DNA of 5,126 nt, taken from NCBI GenBank assembly GCA_937960725.1, contig CALGOY010000232.1, positions 1 to 5,126 on the forward strand, written 5' to 3'. Position 1 is the stretch's first letter. Each line of letters begins with the position of its first letter. This document shows, piece by piece, positions 1 to 5,126 of this stretch. The notes below the pieces were generated by a model, which saw only the letters and a list, made by a program, of their open reading frames with translations, was not told the origin of the DNA and did no database searches. The DNA is from an uncultured Bacillota bacterium. GTDB taxonomy: Bacteria > Bacillota > Clostridia > Caldicoprobacterales > UBA3941. The translations under genes and the position numbers were made by a program.

Positions 1-2
1 AT

Positions 3-305
3 ATCGTAGTTGCTAACAGGGGTTGTTATCAATGTAACTTAATCGCCAAGGATGCTATACTGTTTAAAAAGGCATCTAGCGTAGTCCTGGGCGGCCTGTT
101 AATCGCAGGAAAGCGTATAAAAATGGGAATAGTCGGGGCGCCTTCTGGTATTTCAACATATTGTAAAGTTCTACACAGAAATGGGAAAATAGATGCTATC
201 TATTGTTATAACAATACCGTTTTAAACGTTAACAATAATATCAAAATAATCGATTCTAATAATTCCTATGTCCATAAAAACAGCCATTGGAGCCAAGCAA
301 CTTAA
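3..305 (+). CDS. DUF342/FapA-like protein, C-terminal part (5' end outside window)
   Basis: The frame is open from the left edge to the TAA at 303-305, giving 100 residues with no stop, so this is most likely the tail of a longer gene. An internal ATG at 123 has no good ribosome binding site and is not taken as the start. The segment with LGGLLIAGKRIK followed by GIVGAPSGISTYCKV resembles the DUF342 (FapA-like, polymer-forming) repeat, which typically reads GG-x-I-x-AG-x-x-I-x-A-x-x-IGS, then a glycine-valine-threonine turn. The following IDAIYCYNNTVLNVNNNIKI resembles the late strand of that family that often reads VYPG or VYRNT followed by a short beta strand. These proteins are thought to form right-handed beta-helix-like structures. 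The long coiled coil found in many FapA proteins between these two parts is missing here. The specific role is unknown. The family call is from remembered motif shape, so it is moderate. A terminator follows directly. Confidence 0.55.
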   Translation: MVVANRGCYQCNLIAKDAILFKKASSVVLGGLLIAGKRIKMGIVGAPSGISTYCKVLHRNGKIDAIYCYNNTVLNVNNNIKIIDSNNSYVHKNSHWSQAT

Positions 306-313
306 TACCAAGC

Positions 314-344
314 AGGAGCTGGATAATTGTTTTATCCAGCTCCT
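314..344 (+). terminator. Rho-independent terminator after the DUF342-like gene
   Basis: A perfect 13-bp stem (314-326 with 332-344) closes a 5-base loop. On + it runs into TTTT, then CAACTTTT, nine bases after the stop codon at 305. On the minus strand the hairpin is not followed by a T run, so it looks made for the + gene. It lies about 150 bases beyond the stop of the convergent ATPase gene and could still slow read-through from it. Confidence 0.75.
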
Positions 345-491
345 TTTCAACTTTTGCCCCGACTTTATAATTAGCCTGATTTCTCTTAGCTATATAATTT
401 TGTCCAGTAATCTGCAAAGCCACCCGTCTGCTCTGTTTGTAGTATAACACATAAAATTTGACATTTCTATAGGAATTTAGTCCCAGAAAGA

Positions 492-3074
492 TTAAGATAG
501 TAAACTAGTTACGGCAAATTCTAAGAGTGAAAATCCTAGCACTATCATCCATTCACTAGCTCCTAAAGCTCGGGTCTTTAAAATCGATGATAAAAAAGGA
601 TTGTAGATTGCAAGTAGCAGAAAAGCAAATGATGATAGCACCGCCAAAACTAAGTACTTATTCGCGAACAATCCTGCCTCCCATACATCTTTATGTTCCG
701 ACCTGCTTTCAAAAGCATATATTAGCTCTGCCATTATCAAGGTAGCAAAAGCAACAGTCCTAGCCATCTCTATATCTCCGCCGGTCATATACATCATAAG
801 GGCAAAAGCAGTAATGGTGCTGACACCTATCAAAAATCCGGACATAAGAATTCTAGCTCCCAACCCTCTGGAAAATATGCTCTCGTTGTTTTCACGGGGA
901 GGCCTGCTCATTATATCATCGTCCGGTGGGTCTGCGCTTAAAGCCAAAGCAGGCAATCCATCAGTTACAAGGTTTATCCACAATATCTGTATGGGAATAA
1001 GGGGAGCCGGCATAGCAAACAAAGCCGCTGCAGCCATAGCCACTATTTCCCCTAAATTACACGATAGCAGATAGCGTAAAAACTTCCTTATATTATCGTA
1101 AATTATCCTTCCTTCTCTGATAGCCTCCACTATAGTGGCAAAATTATCGTCTAGCAGCACCATAGACGAAGCTTCTTTTGCTACATCCGTCCCACTCTTT
1201 CCCATTGCCACCCCTATGTTTGCTTCCTTCAGCGCCGGTGCGTCATTTACCCCATCTCCAGTCATAGCAACAATATTCCTTGAATTTTTCTTAAGAGCCC
1301 TGACTATCTTGTACTTATGTCGAGGCGATACCCTGGCAAAGACCGAGACTGATTCTGCCTTTTTCTCCAGCTCCCTATCATCCATAGCTTCGATCTCTTC
1401 ACCAGTCATAACATCCCCTGGCTCAAACTTCATGCCTATCTCCTTGGCTATAGCTACCGCGGTCACCTTATGGTCTCCGGTAATCATTATAGGCTTTATA
1501 CCTGCTCTGTAGCAGCTCTTTATAGATTGGATAGTCTCTGGCCTGGGGGGATCTATCATACCTTCCAAACCTACAAAGGTAAGATTTTTTTCTATATCCG
1601 GACTAGAAAGATTTTGGGGAACGCGCTCTAGCTTCTTATATGCAAAGCCTATAACCCTTAAGGCTTGGCTTGCCATTTCTTCAGTTACAGCCATGATCTT
1701 CCTCTTGCTGCTATAGCTCATGATCGATAGTCCATTATCGTCTAGTTTTTTACTACATAAATCTAAAATTACATCAGGAGCGCCCTTTACAAATACAAAA
1801 GTATTGCCGCTGTAATCTTGGTATATTACGCTCATCCTTTTTCTATCTGAATCAAAGGGGATTTCAGCTATATATCTGTACCCGCTTAGATTCTCCTTGC
1901 TTATTCCACCTGCCCTAGACGCTGCTAATATAGCCACTTCAGTAGGATCCCCTATTATTTTTCCATCCCTATACTCTGCATTGTTGCAGAGGGCCCCTAT
2001 TATCAACAGTTGCTTTAGGGCCGCATTCTTATTTGCCTGGCTGCTATAGTCGCTGTCAGATGTATCGATCATCTGGCCATTGGTGTAGATTTTCTTTACA
2101 GTCATTTTATTCTCTGTCAGCGTACCGGTTTTATCAGAACAGATTATGTTAATACAGCCCAGGGTTTCAACTGCTGGGAGCTTTCGCACCAAAGCATTTC
2201 TTTTTAGCATCCTCTGGACCCCTAAGGCTAACGTTACAGTGACTATAGCCGGCAGCCCCTCAGGTATGGCCGCTACAGCAAGGCTTGTAGCTGACAGCAG
2301 CATGACGTGTACCGACTCTCCACGGTATATCCCCAGCAAGAAAATAATCCCGCATATACCCAGGCAAATATATACTAATTGCTTCCCTATCTTATCTAGT
2401 CGCTGCTCAAGGGGTGTGCTTTCCTTCTCTACATTTTGAATCATGTGGGCTATGCTTCCCATTTCAGTTCTCATTCCTGTAGCCGATACCACAGCCTTAC
2501 CCCTACCGGCAGTTAAAGTTGTCCCCATAAACAGCTTATTCTTGTCACTTAAAGCTTGAGATGGCATTTTCTCTACAGGTACTGATTCACCTGTTAAGAT
2601 AGATTCATTGACCTGAATATTGACACCTTCAATCAATAGGCAGTCTGCAGGTACAATATCCCCCGCTTCTAAAACGATAAGGTCCCCAGGCACTATCTCC
2701 CGCGCTTGAATCTCTTTCTCCTGCCCATCCCTTATCACAATGGCATGGGGAGCAGACAGCTCTTTTAATGCCTCTAGGGATTTTTCTGTCCGATACTCCT
2801 GTATAAAACCCAAGATGGCATTCATGATTACAATAGTTACTATTGCTATGGCGTCGACAGTTTCACCAAGCAAAAAGGAAATTAAAGTTGCAACAAGTAG
2901 CACCATGACCATAAAGTCTTTGAACTGGGATAAGAATATGGATATAGCGGTTATTTTTTTAGTTTGGCTTATCTCATTATATCCATATTCTGATAGCCGT
3001 ACCTCTGCTTCCTTTTGGGACAAACCATTATAACCTCTTAATACTTCCGGTCTCTCTTTTAAAACACTGCTCAT
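492..3074 (-). CDS. Calcium-transporting P-type ATPase (SERCA-type, P2A)
   Basis: This is a full-length (860 aa) P-type ATPase in the cytoplasmic membrane that would export Ca2+ using ATP. The ATG at 3074 has AGGAGG six bases upstream. Domains in order are: an N-terminal cation-ATPase region (about 10-80); the actuator domain with TGES at 161-164; M4 with PEGLP at 271-275; the phosphorylation site DKTGT with Asp314; the nucleotide-binding domain with FVKGAPD (Lys430); then DPP 508-510, MITGDH 530-535 and TGDGVND 605-611; and C-terminal membrane helices to 860. The Ca2+ ligands known from SERCA have counterparts: Glu272 in M4, Asn673 and Glu676 in M5 (SCNLGE), Asn701, Thr704 and Asp705 in M6 (NLVTDG), and Glu783 in M8 (MAELIYAFE). 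That set fits a two-site Ca2+ pump better than a one-site PMR1-type pump or a Na+/K+ pump. Bacterial relatives include Bacillus YloB and Listeria LMCA1. It stands alone, with no regulator visible nearby. I found no convincing promoter in the 180 bases upstream. Confidence 0.95.
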   Translation of the reverse strand: MSSVLKERPEVLRGYNGLSQKEAEVRLSEYGYNEISQTKKITAISIFLSQFKDFMVMVLLVATLISFLLGETVDAIAIVTIVIMNAILGFIQEYRTEKSLEALKELSAPHAIVIRDGQEKEIQAREIVPGDLIVLEAGDIVPADCLLIEGVNIQVNESILTGESVPVEKMPSQALSDKNKLFMGTTLTAGRGKAVVSATGMRTEMGSIAHMIQNVEKESTPLEQRLDKIGKQLVYICLGICGIIFLLGIYRGESVHVMLLSATSLAVAAIPEGLPAIVTVTLALGVQRMLKRNALVRKLPAVETLGCINIICSDKTGTLTENKMTVKKIYTNGQMIDTSDSDYSSQANKNAALKQLLIIGALCNNAEYRDGKIIGDPTEVAILAASRAGGISKENLSGYRYIAEIPFDSDRKRMSVIYQDYSGNTFVFVKGAPDVILDLCSKKLDDNGLSIMSYSSKRKIMAVTEEMASQALRVIGFAYKKLERVPQNLSSPDIEKNLTFVGLEGMIDPPRPETIQSIKSCYRAGIKPIMITGDHKVTAVAIAKEIGMKFEPGDVMTGEEIEAMDDRELEKKAESVSVFARVSPRHKYKIVRALKKNSRNIVAMTGDGVNDAPALKEANIGVAMGKSGTDVAKEASSMVLLDDNFATIVEAIREGRIIYDNIRKFLRYLLSCNLGEIVAMAAAALFAMPAPLIPIQILWINLVTDGLPALALSADPPDDDIMSRPPRENNESIFSRGLGARILMSGFLIGVSTITAFALMMYMTGGDIEMARTVAFATLIMAELIYAFESRSEHKDVWEAGLFANKYLVLAVLSSFAFLLLAIYNPFLSSILKTRALGASEWMIVLGFSLLEFAVTSLLS

Positions 3075-3080
3075 CGATAC

Positions 3081-3086
3081 CCTCCT
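3081..3086 (-). promoter_or_regulatory. Ribosome binding site of the Ca2+-ATPase gene
   Basis: On the minus strand this reads AGGAGG, six bases before the ATG at 3074. It fixes the start, because no other in-frame start nearby has a comparable site. Confidence 0.85.
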
Positions 3087-3197
3087 ACAAATTTATATAG
3101 TATCAATGCTTGTACACACAACTTATATATATTAGGACAAGATATCTATTATGACTAAGGTTTTAGAGATTGGAGTTTAGAAAATGTTATTTATACC

Positions 3198-3224
3198 TTG
3201 AAAATACAATGATATTGATATAAA
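3198..3224 (+). promoter_or_regulatory. Possible promoter for the 13-codon ORF / small RNA
   Basis: TTGAAA (3198-3203) and TATAAA (3219-3224) are separated by 15 bases, shorter than the preferred 17. Transcription would start near 3231, just before the ribosome binding site of the small ORF at 3254. In DNA this AT-rich such matches arise by chance, so this is tentative. Its position upstream of a ribosome binding site, ATG and terminator raises its credibility. Confidence 0.35.
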
Positions 3225-3253
3225 ACTGATACAAATCGGGCGGAGGGATAGAA

Positions 3254-3295
3254 ATGTCAGAAAAACAAATAATTAAAAAGGAGCTGAATGGTTAA
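3254..3295 (+). CDS. 13-codon ORF with strong ribosome binding site, running into a terminator
   Basis: ATG at 3254 to TAA at 3293-3295 encodes MSEKQIIKKELNG, a charged, lysine-rich peptide with no known relative that I can name. GGAGGG at 3242-3247 lies six bases upstream, as strong as the ribosome binding sites of the long genes here. The last six sense codons and the stop lie inside the hairpin at 3276-3308, so a ribosome at the stop codon would cover the left arm. This could be a real micropeptide, a leader peptide of an attenuator, the 5' stub of a gene whose body was deleted, or an sRNA of about 80 bases with incidental coding. No + gene follows until tadA, which has its own promoter, so an attenuator role lacks an obvious target. 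The ribosome binding site is seen directly. Function is unknown. Confidence 0.4.
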   Translation: MSEKQIIKKELNG

Positions 3296-3499
3296 TTCAG
3301 CTCCTTTTAACTGCTTCTCAATACCCTGTAACATTCTTTCCAGACATGGAATAGGCATTTGCTGGCCACCGCCAGAGGCCAAACCCAATATTTCAGCACC
3401 CTTCATTTCACAAAAACAATCTTTGGGCATAGGTTTCGTGGGAGTTAATAGGACATACCAATCATTATTATTCTTTGCTCTTTCTCCTCTACCATCATT
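3257..3499 (-). pseudogene. Remnant of a class I SAM-dependent methyltransferase
   Basis: Reading the minus strand from the stop at 3502-3500 to the TGA at 3259-3257 gives 80 residues. They include ERAKNNNDWYVLLTPTKPMP, then KDCF, then EMKGAEILGLASGGGQQMPI. The last part is the SAM-binding motif I region of a bacterial methyltransferase family in which a W-x-V/I-x-L-T-x-x-KPxP-x-x-WF segment precedes a strand ending in LxLASGGGQQxPI. Usual family length, from memory, is about 240-270 residues. Here the N-terminus is cut off by an in-frame TAG with no start codon and ribosome binding site. After MPI the expected AALGA and acidic-strand motif is absent. Instead about 29 unrelated residues run into the terminator hairpin. 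Cys replaces the usual Trp before Phe (KDCF). I read this as a gene reduced to about 45 recognisable residues (about 3350-3481) by deletions at both ends. Recognition is by motif memory only. Confidence 0.6.
3276..3308. terminator. Bidirectional hairpin terminator
   Basis: A perfect 14-bp stem (3276-3289 with 3295-3308) has a 5-base loop. On + it ends in TTTT then AACT. On - it ends in a T tract of five followed by AATTATTTGTTTTT, so the minus direction looks the stronger terminator. It would end transcripts of the 13-codon ORF from the left and of the methyltransferase remnant from the right. The right arm and its tail resemble those of the hairpin at 314-344. Confidence 0.75.
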
Positions 3500-3544
3500 C
3501 TATATAAATTGCAAATTAAATACAATGAATTTAGAAAAGTATAC

Positions 3545-3572
3545 TTGACTTCGCCTATAACTTTATTATAAT
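3545..3572 (+). promoter_or_regulatory. Sigma-A-type promoter of tadA
   Basis: TTGACT (3545-3550) and a perfect TATAAT (3567-3572) are spaced by 16 bases. Transcription would begin near 3579, leaving a leader of about 30 bases before the tadA start at 3609. This is the best promoter match in the window and probably also feeds tRNA-Ser downstream. Confidence 0.75.
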
Positions 3573-3594
3573 TAATTTACAGAGACAGTAACTT

Positions 3595-3600
3595 GAGGTG
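3595..3600 (+). promoter_or_regulatory. Ribosome binding site supporting the GTG start of tadA
   Basis: GAGGTG lies eight bases before the GTG at 3609. This spacing favours GTG over the in-frame ATG at 3624, from which the site would be 23 bases away. Confidence 0.65.
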
Positions 3601-3608
3601 CATCATAA

Positions 3609-4073
3609 GTGTTCGAAAAATATATGGAGGAAGCTTTAAAAGAAGCACAGAAGGCATATAATATAGATGAAGTTCCCATAGGAGCAGTGGTCGTAAAAGA
3701 TGGAGAGATCATTGGCCGAGGACACAACTTACGGGAAAGTCAAAAAGATCCAACCCTTCACGCAGAAATGATTGCAATAAGAGAAGCAGCTGCAAAAATT
3801 AAAGGTTGGAGATTGACTAATTGCGATATTTATGTTACAATAGAACCGTGTCCCATGTGTGCAGGAGCTATGATCCAAGCTAGAATTGACAGAGTCATAT
3901 TTGGAGCCAGGGATCCAAAGGCAGGTTGTGCGGGAAGTCTATATAATCTGCTGGAAGATTCTCGATTTAATCACCGAGTAGAAGTAGTAGAAGGCATCAT
4001 GGAAGAACAGTGCCGAGATATTATCAAGACTTTCTTTCGAAATAAACGCAGTCAAAAATCGAATCTTAAATAA
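3609..4073 (+). CDS. tadA: tRNA-specific adenosine deaminase TadA
   Basis: This 154-residue cytosolic zinc enzyme converts adenosine 34 to inosine in the anticodon of tRNA-Arg(ACG), letting one tRNA read CGU, CGC and CGA. Seen in the sequence: HAE at 51-53, with His51 as zinc ligand and Glu53 as proton shuttle; PCPMC at 80-84, with Cys81 and Cys84 as the other zinc ligands; Asn40 in GHNLRE; and GARDPKAGCAGS at 99-110, containing the Asp (102) that corresponds to Asp108 of E. coli TadA. EVPIGAVVV near the N-terminus and FNHRVEVVEGI near 120-130 are also typical of TadA rather than of cytidine or guanine deaminases. Length is normal. The start is the GTG at 3609, eight bases after GAGGTG (3595-3600). 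The ATG at 3624 would drop five residues and lacks a better site. The strong promoter at 3545-3572 drives it. tRNA-Ser(CGA) follows 40 bases after the stop. Confidence 0.96.
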   Translation: MFEKYMEEALKEAQKAYNIDEVPIGAVVVKDGEIIGRGHNLRESQKDPTLHAEMIAIREAAAKIKGWRLTNCDIYVTIEPCPMCAGAMIQARIDRVIFGARDPKAGCAGSLYNLLEDSRFNHRVEVVEGIMEEQCRDIIKTFFRNKRSQKSNLK

Positions 4074-4113
4074 CCTTGCATAAAATAATAGTTTTCAAAA
4101 TATATTATTATAC

Positions 4114-4204
4114 GGAGAAGTATCGAAGTGGTCATAACGAGCTCGACTCGAAATCGAGTTGACGCGAAAGCGTCACGTGGGTTCGAATCCCACCTTCTCC
4201 GCCA
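4114..4204 (+). tRNA. tRNA-Ser (anticodon CGA)
   Basis: A 91-base class II tRNA reading UCG codons. The acceptor stem GGAGAAG (4114-4120) pairs with CTTCTCC (4194-4200), followed by discriminator G and an encoded CCA (4202-4204). The D stem is TCG/CGA (4123-4125 and 4138-4140), with GG in the loop. The anticodon stem CTCGA/TCGAG holds the loop CTCGAAA (4147-4153), giving anticodon CGA at 4149-4151. The long variable arm is TGACGC, a GAAA tetraloop, then GCGTCA (4160-4175), as expected for serine tRNAs. The T arm is GTGGG, TTCGAAT, CCCAC (4177-4193). All stems are perfectly paired. It is probably co-transcribed with tadA. A weak TTGCAT at 4076 plus AT-rich DNA could be its own promoter, but the spacing is poor. 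Confidence 0.97.
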
Positions 4205-4210
4205 GAAACT

Positions 4211-4243
4211 AAAACCTCGCATAAGACGTTTATGCGAGGTTTT
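4211..4243. terminator. Bidirectional terminator between tRNA-Ser and the lipoprotein gene
   Basis: A perfect 14-bp stem (4211-4224 with 4230-4243) has a 5-base loop. On + it is followed by ATCTTTTT, making a long T-rich tail. On - it ends in TTTTAG. It sits six bases after the tRNA CCA end and 22 bases beyond the stop of the convergent gene, so it can serve both. Confidence 0.9.
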
Positions 4244-4265
4244 ATCTTTTTAGATCTATCGTGCT

Positions 4266-5093
4266 TTATTCACTATCTGCATTGTATGGTATCCAAGGAT
4301 CATTTAGCCGGATTATCCCATCCTTATACGATATTTTTATAGGATGCTCAACTGCTTTACCATTCTTTTGACCAATTATATAGTAAATAAAAGCTTGGTT
4401 TTCGGAGTCAAGGTCCACAAATTTATATTCCAAGCTTTCCAAGTCAAAGTGTTCCCTGTATTTCTCTATAATCTCAGCAGCATCCGATATAGAGCAATCA
4501 AAATTATCTAATTTCAAAATTTGTGCTAGCAATAGTTTGCTTTCACTTTCTAGAGCATAAATAAGCTTTTCCAGCAAGTGCTTGGACTGGTACGAATAAT
4601 CTAAGAATTCACAGCTAATCCAGCTTATATCCTCTTGCTCATCGTATACTACTTTTATTTCCAGCCTATCCCCCGATTCGCCTATCAGTTCATATATATA
4701 CGAGTTGGGAATATCGGAATCATCGGACAACCATCTGTACTGATTTATGGGGCTGTTTTTAAAATAAGCTTTAAAGTCTGAAATAGCAGTCTCTACAGTT
4801 TCTATAGTATAATAGCCCATTTTTTCAGGATCTAAACATTCAAGAATATCCTGCGGCTCTTCTGCGTTTAAAGCGTTGACAAATTTTTGGACAATGAGAT
4901 CAGCTTGTTCTCTATCCAAAGAATTATGTTCAACTTTATCTTTATTATGTTTTGCAGAACTGCCATATTTCTGATCTGAGCTTTGAAAATCATCTATTTT
5001 ATCTATTATGGAAATAGATCTGCCTTTAACACAAGCGGCCAAGCCTAAAGCTAGCATGCTAATTGTTATTATCAGAGCAAAATTCCTATTCAT
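4266..5093 (-). CDS. Secreted lipoprotein with two tandem copies of an unnamed domain
   Basis: Starting at the ATG at 5093, which has AGGAGG six bases upstream, the product is 275 residues. The frame stays open to the right edge, but those extra 11 codons lie upstream of this ribosome binding site and lack their own. Residues 1-20 form a lipoprotein signal: MNRN, a hydrophobic stretch, then LGLAAC with Cys21 as the lipidated residue. The mature protein should therefore be anchored outside the membrane. Residues 22-60 are a polar linker. The rest falls into two similar halves, about 64-159 and 172-267. Each starts with a helix (LIVQKFVNALN; LLEKLIYALES), continues with helices, then has a Y/F-rich strand, a strand before G-x-x-x-x (YIYELIGES; FIYYIIGQK), and a closing strand pair (LEIKVVYDEQEDISWI; HPIKISYKDGIIRLND). 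This alpha-then-beta order resembles small NTF2-like or DUF4878-type lipoprotein domains, but I recognise no specific family. The protein is acidic. It is complete, with its promoter probably beyond the window edge. Confidence 0.85.
   Translation of the reverse strand: MNRNFALIITISMLALGLAACVKGRSISIIDKIDDFQSSDQKYGSSAKHNKDKVEHNSLDREQADLIVQKFVNALNAEEPQDILECLDPEKMGYYTIETVETAISDFKAYFKNSPINQYRWLSDDSDIPNSYIYELIGESGDRLEIKVVYDEQEDISWISCEFLDYSYQSKHLLEKLIYALESESKLLLAQILKLDNFDCSISDAAEIIEKYREHFDLESLEYKFVDLDSENQAFIYYIIGQKNGKAVEHPIKISYKDGIIRLNDPWIPYNADSE
4293..4904 (-). repeat. Two diverged copies of one domain inside the lipoprotein gene
   Basis: Codons 64-159 (about 4904-4617) and 172-267 (about 4580-4293) encode segments of the same length with the same order of helix and strand patterns. 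Examples are VNALN versus YALES, YIYELIGESGDRLEIKV versus FIYYIIGQKNGKAVEHPIKI, and ISWI versus IIRL. Identity is low and visible at protein level only, which points to an old duplication. Confidence 0.5.
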
Positions 5094-5099
5094 AAATAT

Positions 5100-5105
5100 C
5101 CTCCT
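5100..5105 (-). promoter_or_regulatory. Ribosome binding site deciding the lipoprotein start
   Basis: On the minus strand this is AGGAGG, six bases before the ATG at 5093. It places the hydrophobic signal peptide right at the N-terminus, as a lipoprotein requires, and excludes the longer open frame to the window edge. Confidence 0.85.
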
Positions 5106-5126
5106 ATATGGCTTATGGCTTGCCAA

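Noticed and set aside
306..491. Possible riboswitch or structured RNA in the ATPase-DUF342 gap
   Set aside because: Apart from the hairpin at 314-344, I found no match on either strand to riboswitch cores I can recognise (SAM, FMN, c-di-GMP, preQ1, lysine).
814..3033. Several plus-strand frames of 86-125 residues within 814-3033
   Set aside because: All lie opposite the well-supported ATPase gene, have Ser/Ala/Ile-rich shadow composition and no supporting ribosome binding sites.
3092..3121. Promoter-like TTGTGT and TATATA on the minus strand before the ATPase
   Set aside because: The implied start would fall on the ribosome binding site itself at about 3087, leaving no usable leader.
3288..3548. 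Plus-strand frame of 86 residues with AAGGAG four bases before its ATG
   Set aside because: The apparent ribosome binding site is the left arm of the terminator hairpin. The frame is antisense to the methyltransferase remnant and its composition (Pro, Ser, Phe and Leu rich) looks like a shadow.
4076..4106. Separate promoter for tRNA-Ser (TTGCAT and TATATT)
   Set aside because: The spacing is 19 bases in very AT-rich DNA and the start would coincide with the mature tRNA 5' end. Co-transcription with tadA is simpler.
5094..5126. Extension of the lipoprotein frame to the window edge
   Set aside because: The added residues precede AGGAGG and would put a charged segment before the lipoprotein signal. 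The ATG at 5093 explains both the ribosome binding site and the signal peptide.

Overview
The window looks like chromosomal DNA of a low-GC, Gram-positive member of the Clostridia. The evidence is AT-rich intergenic DNA, strong AGGAGG-type ribosome binding sites, U-tailed hairpin terminators, a class II tRNA-Ser with an encoded CCA end, a DUF342/FapA-like protein and a lipobox lipoprotein. I cannot name a genus from sequence alone. Most of the window is ordinary core genome, and I see no insertion sequence, CRISPR array, phage gene or defence system.

Layout. (i) Positions 3-305 (+) hold the C-terminal 100 residues of a DUF342/FapA-like protein that enters from the left edge and is followed by a hairpin terminator. 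(ii) Positions 492-3074 (-) hold a complete 860-residue P-type ATPase of the SERCA/Ca2+ type, with every catalytic motif and every acidic or amide Ca2+ ligand I looked for. (iii) Positions 3075-3608 are a mixed intergenic zone. A 13-codon ORF with a strong ribosome binding site runs on + into a bidirectional hairpin. Opposing it on - is a decayed fragment of a SAM-dependent methyltransferase. A strong sigma-A-type promoter pointing right closes the zone. (iv) Positions 3609-4204 (+) carry tadA, the tRNA adenosine-34 deaminase, followed 40 bases later by tRNA-Ser(CGA). (v) A bidirectional terminator at 4211-4243 separates these from a convergent lipoprotein gene at 4266-5093 (-), whose mature part appears to be two copies of one roughly 95-residue domain.

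How the parts relate. Genes converge in pairs on shared or nearby hairpins: DUF342 against the ATPase, the 13-codon ORF against the methyltransferase remnant, and tadA/tRNA against the lipoprotein. tadA and tRNA-Ser form a small translation-related unit, although TadA's normal substrate is tRNA-Arg(ACG), not tRNA-Ser. The ATPase and the lipoprotein stand alone, with no partner gene in view. The points most worth a second look are the 13-codon ORF/small RNA unit, the methyltransferase relic and the internal duplication in the lipoprotein.
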